Shown: piece after piece, positions 15,421 to 17,913 of the stretch
How the letters are laid out: each line of letters starts with the position of its first letter
How positions within the stretch are numbered: the stretch's first letter is position 1
From: Acidobacteriaceae bacterium
GTDB lineage: Bacteria; Acidobacteriota; Terriglobia; Terriglobales; Acidobacteriaceae
Assembly: GCA_030040115.1 (NCBI GenBank)
Contig: JASHUH010000196.1
Span: 1-17,913 of the forward strand
DNA: 17,913 bases
Direction of reading: 5' to 3'
Notes under the pieces: generated by a model
Told to the model about the DNA's origin: nothing
What the model saw: only the letters and a program-made list of their open reading frames with translations
The model's database searches: none
Position numbers and translations under genes: made by a program

Positions 15421-16034
15421 CGGTTGTGCGAGAGCAACTCGCCGAGGGTTTGACGGTTTTGGAGCAGGTGGCGCGCGACACGGCATTGCACGCCACGCTG
15501 GCCGATGCGGCGGCGGCCACCGCGGCGGTCCTGAAGGCCGGAGGCAAGCTGATGGTCGCCGGAAACGGTGGCAGCGCGGCCGACGCCCAGCATCTGGTGG
15601 CCGAGTTTGTCAGCCGCCTGGTGGAAGACCGGCCGGCCATGCGCGCTGTGGCGCTCACCACCGACACCTCGATTTTGACCGCGATCGGGAATGATTACGG
15701 TTACGAGCGCGTTTTTGCCCGCCAAATCGAAGCGCTGGGCCTGCCAGGCGACGTATTCGTGGGCATCTCCACTTCGGGCCGATCACCCAACGTGCTCCGC
15801 GCCCTGGAACTGTGCCGGGAGCGGGGTATCGTCACCATCGGCCTTTCCGGCAAAACCGGCGGCGCCATGCCTCCGCTTTGCGACTATTGCATCCGGATTC
15901 CATCGAACGTGACCATGCACATCCAGGAAGCGCACCTGGCGCTGGAACACATCTTCTGCATGTTGGTCGAGCGGGATTATTTCGGCCACGAACATGTTGC
16001 GCCCATCGAAGCGCCGGCCACTGTGGAACGATAG
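15405..16034 (+). CDS. gmhA: Sedoheptulose 7-phosphate isomerase
   Basis: The start is the ATG at 15405, with GGAGG 9 nt upstream, inside the end of the kinase gene. The 209-residue SIS protein has [16 protein letters not shown] (53-68), TDTS (86-89), STSGRSPN (122-129) and [10 protein letters not shown] (173-182). The Zn and catalytic positions of E. coli GmhA (His61, Glu65, Gln172, His180) correspond to H63, E67, Q174 and H182, each shifted by two, so the active site looks intact. It turns sedoheptulose 7-phosphate into D-glycero-D-manno-heptose 7-phosphate, the substrate of the preceding kinase. A longer frame runs upstream but is only the antecedent of the real start. Confidence 0.93.
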   Translation: MESSVTVVREQLAEGLTVLEQVARDTALHATLADAAAATAAVLKAGGKLMVAGNGGSAADAQHLVAEFVSRLVEDRPAMRAVALTTDTSILTAIGNDYGYERVFARQIEALGLPGDVFVGISTSGRSPNVLRALELCRERGIVTIGLSGKTGGAMPPLCDYCIRIPSNVTMHIQEAHLALEHIFCMLVERDYFGHEHVAPIEAPATVER

Positions 16035-16039
16035 CTGGC

Positions 16040-16729
16040 ATGGAGGCCATCGTTCTCGCTGGAGGGTTGGGAACCCGGCTGGCGGCGCGGCTCAGCGGTG
16101 TGCCCAAGCCCATGGCCCCAGTGGCGGGCCGGCCATTTCTCGAGATTCTTCTCCACCAGCTTGCGCGCGCCGGCTGCAGTCGGGTCTTGCTTTCGGTGGG
16201 CCATCTGCGCACCGTCATTCAGGATTATTTTGGCGCTTCTTTTTGCGGAATGAACGTGGATTACGCCGTCGAGGAGGCCCCGCTCGGCACCGGAGGCGCC
16301 ATGCGCCTCGCCCAGGCGAAAACCAAAGAAAATTTTGCCTTGGTGTTGAACGGAGACACCTTTCTCGACGCGGATTACGCCGCCATGATGCGCGTTCATG
16401 CCGGCGCGGGCGCCGTACTGACCATGGCCGTGGCGCGCCAGCCGGATATCACCCGTTACGGCGGGGTGATCGTCGAGGCCGGCCGCGTAGTCAGCTTCGC
16501 GGAGAAAGGCCGCAAAGGACCGGGGTGGATCAACGCCGGAGCCTATATTTTGGAGGAAGATCTCGCCTGGCCGCCGGAATTGCCGGAAAAGTTCTCCTTC
16601 GAGAGGGATTTTCTGGCTCCGCAAATCGACCGCATTCGTCCCGCCGCTTATGAGGCGGAGGGTTTTTTTCTCGACATCGGCGTGCCCGAAGACCTGGACC
16701 GCGCGCAAATTGAGCTGGCGGGATACTGA
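16040..16729 (+). CDS. hddC: D-glycero-alpha-D-manno-heptose 1-phosphate guanylyltransferase
   Basis: The ATG at 16040 is 5 nt past the isomerase stop; translational coupling is likely, as the ribosome site is poor. The 229-residue nucleotidyltransferase has LAGGLGTRL (6-14), VPKPM (21-25) with the phosphate-binding K23, GTGGAM (83-88), NGDT (104-107), GWINAGAY (162-169) and DIGVPEDL (212-219). It would transfer GMP to heptose 1-phosphate. The phosphatase step (HddB/GmhB) that should remove the 7-phosphate is not encoded in this window and may lie elsewhere. Sequence alone cannot exclude a related sugar-1-phosphate nucleotidyltransferase, but the context argues for HddC. Confidence 0.88.
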   Translation: MEAIVLAGGLGTRLAARLSGVPKPMAPVAGRPFLEILLHQLARAGCSRVLLSVGHLRTVIQDYFGASFCGMNVDYAVEEAPLGTGGAMRLAQAKTKENFALVLNGDTFLDADYAAMMRVHAGAGAVLTMAVARQPDITRYGGVIVEAGRVVSFAEKGRKGPGWINAGAYILEEDLAWPPELPEKFSFERDFLAPQIDRIRPAAYEAEGFFLDIGVPEDLDRAQIELAGY

Positions 16730-16765
16730 GCCCGAACGGAGCCATGCCGGCGGCCGGAGCGCGTT

Positions 16766-17913
16766 CTAATTGAAGACCGCCAGTTGCTCCAGAAGTTCGT
16801 CGCCCAGGCCATGCAAATCGGTCAGGCGTTCCAGGCTCGTTGCGCCGAGTACGCCCCGTTGCATGGCGAGAAGATCCGCAGCCAGAGAATGAAGCTGCCG
16901 ATGCAGGTCTTGAATGGCCTGAAAAGCGGGCAGATGGTCTCGGCCGGCTTTGATTTCAGCCTCGAGCCAGGCGCTGAACCGGCATTCGGCCGGATCGAGG
17001 GAAGGCGGATTCTTCCTCTTGCCTTTCAGGTAGGCTTCAATGGCGGCCACCCAGGCGCGATGCTCGACGCAGGCAAAGAGAAGCGAGCGGTTGCGGGGGT
17101 TGAGGGCAGGAGCCGCAGCCCAGCGGGCATCGGAGCGCCATCTGGCCGCCCAACGGGGAATTTCGCTTCCTGGCATGGGACGCGCGATGCCATATCCCTG
17201 GGCCAGCTCGCAGCCCAGTTGCAGCAGCATCAGCCCGTGGTCGGCAGTCTCCACCCCCTCGGCGATCACTTTGCGGCGAAAGGCGCCCGCCAGTCCCAGT
17301 ACGGCCTCGAGAATGGCCAGGTTTTCCGGTTCCTCGATCATGTCGCGGACAAAACTTTGGTCGATCTTCAGCACGTTGACCGGCAGCCGCTGCAGATAGG
17401 TCAGCGAGGAATATCCCGAACCGAAATCGTCGAGGGCAAACGAAACGCCCATTTCCCGGCAGGCTTCCATTACTTTCGAGGTTTGAACCATGTCCTCGAG
17501 CGCGCTGGTTTCCAGCACTTCAAAATCCAGGCAGCCGGGCTTCGCTTCAGGGTGCGCCGCCAGCAAAGCGCGCAGACGGTTGACGAAGTTCGCCTGTTGC
17601 AGCTCGAAGGCGCCCACGTTCACGCTCACGGCAAGATCGAGGCCGGCGGCGCGCCAAACCTCCATCTGCGTGATTGCGGTCTCGATGACCCACTCGCCCA
17701 GCTCCACGGATAAAGGATGCCCCTCCACTACCGGCAAGAACATCCCCGGTGGAAGCAGGCCGCGCTGAGGATGACGCCAGCGGATGAGAGCCTCGGCGCT
17801 CATCACCTGGTTCGTGCGCATATTGACAATGGGCTGGTAATAGAGCACGAATTCTCCCGCGGCAAGACCCTTGCGCATACGTTCCAGGTTCTCGTGGCGG
17901 CCGCGCACCATCA
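16766..17913 (-). CDS. EAL-domain c-di-GMP phosphodiesterase with C-terminal CZB zinc-binding domain (N-terminus outside window)
   Basis: The frame stays open to the window's right edge. The visible 382 residues start within the linker before an EAL domain, so the gene probably begins further right and may include a GGDEF or sensor domain. Counting from the Met at 17911, the EAL motif is at 40-42 and SVNVG at 96-100. Further EAL-domain landmarks are FEVLET (130-135), DDFGSGYSSL (161-170), KID (182-184) and AEGVET (217-222), so c-di-GMP hydrolysis looks possible. The C-terminal part (about 273-381) is a CZB domain with H284 in HRAW, C310 in AECRFSAW, and H337 and H341 in LHRQLH. The C-to-H and H-to-H spacings, 27 and 4, equal those of E. 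coli DgcZ. It is convergent with the heptose operon, 36 nt apart, with no clear terminator between. Confidence 0.9.
   Translation of the reverse strand, partial: MVRGRHENLERMRKGLAAGEFVLYYQPIVNMRTNQVMSAEALIRWRHPQRGLLPPGMFLPVVEGHPLSVELGEWVIETAITQMEVWRAAGLDLAVSVNVGAFELQQANFVNRLRALLAAHPEAKPGCLDFEVLETSALEDMVQTSKVMEACREMGVSFALDDFGSGYSSLTYLQRLPVNVLKIDQSFVRDMIEEPENLAILEAVLGLAGAFRRKVIAEGVETADHGLMLLQLGCELAQGYGIARPMPGSEIPRWAARWRSDARWAAAPALNPRNRSLLFACVEHRAWVAAIEAYLKGKRKNPPSLDPAECRFSAWLEAEIKAGRDHLPAFQAIQDLHRQLHSLAADLLAMQRGVLGATSLERLTDLHGLGDELLEQLAVFN

Noticed and set aside
16742..16766. A CCGGCGGCCGG palindrome between the convergent hddC and EAL genes as a terminator
   Set aside because: The arms are separated by a single base, so it cannot fold as a normal hairpin, and no T run follows.

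Overview
The window looks like chromosomal DNA from a GC-rich, Gram-negative, probably soil-dwelling heterotroph, most likely an Acidobacteriota member. This is an inference from gene content, not a database match: a DUF6807 (PmoA-type) protein, a 3-keto-disaccharide hydrolase domain protein, a secreted PQQ dehydrogenase, a c-type cytochrome with a beta-rich insert in its second heme domain, and a GDP-heptose cluster. No rRNA, tRNA, CRISPR array, transposase or phage gene was seen.

Positions 1-3492 (minus strand): three genes for exported proteins, in transcription order a 3-keto-disaccharide hydrolase (DUF1080) protein, a PQQ-dependent dehydrogenase and a DUF6807 protein cut by the window edge. 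They suggest oxidation and cleavage of sugars outside the cytoplasm. A 141-bp MITE-like nested inverted repeat (490-630) lies between the last two.

Positions 4081-11195: a galactoside/amino-sugar module. On the minus strand are a PfkB kinase, an AgaS-type sugar isomerase/deaminase and a GatZ/KbaZ-type protein. A DeoR/AgaR-type regulator is divergent from the kinase, and an exported GH36-type alpha-galactosidase with a C-terminal PKD domain is convergent with the regulator. The likely flow is extracellular release of galactose or GalNAc-type sugars, then intracellular conversion via tagatose 6-phosphate. The usual catalytic partner GatY/KbaY is not in the window, so the GatZ-like protein may act alone.

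Positions 11196-13044: a decaying stretch. It holds the promoter of the alpha-galactosidase gene, a frameshifted and truncated APC-family permease pseudogene (about 11453-11780), an intact di-heme cytochrome c gene, and a 56-codon frame that overlaps the cytochrome stop by ATGA and looks like the stump of a lost exported-protein gene.

Positions 13047-17913: visibly more GC-rich coding DNA with an exported family IV (HSL-like) esterase, a tightly packed three-gene operon for GDP-D-glycero-alpha-D-manno-heptose (HddA kinase, GmhA isomerase, HddC guanylyltransferase; no phosphatase in the window), and a convergent, window-truncated EAL phosphodiesterase carrying a C-terminal CZB zinc-binding domain. 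The items most worth following up are the EAL-CZB fusion, the GatZ-without-GatY galactoside cluster, the PQQ dehydrogenase with an unusual metal site, and the two gene remnants.
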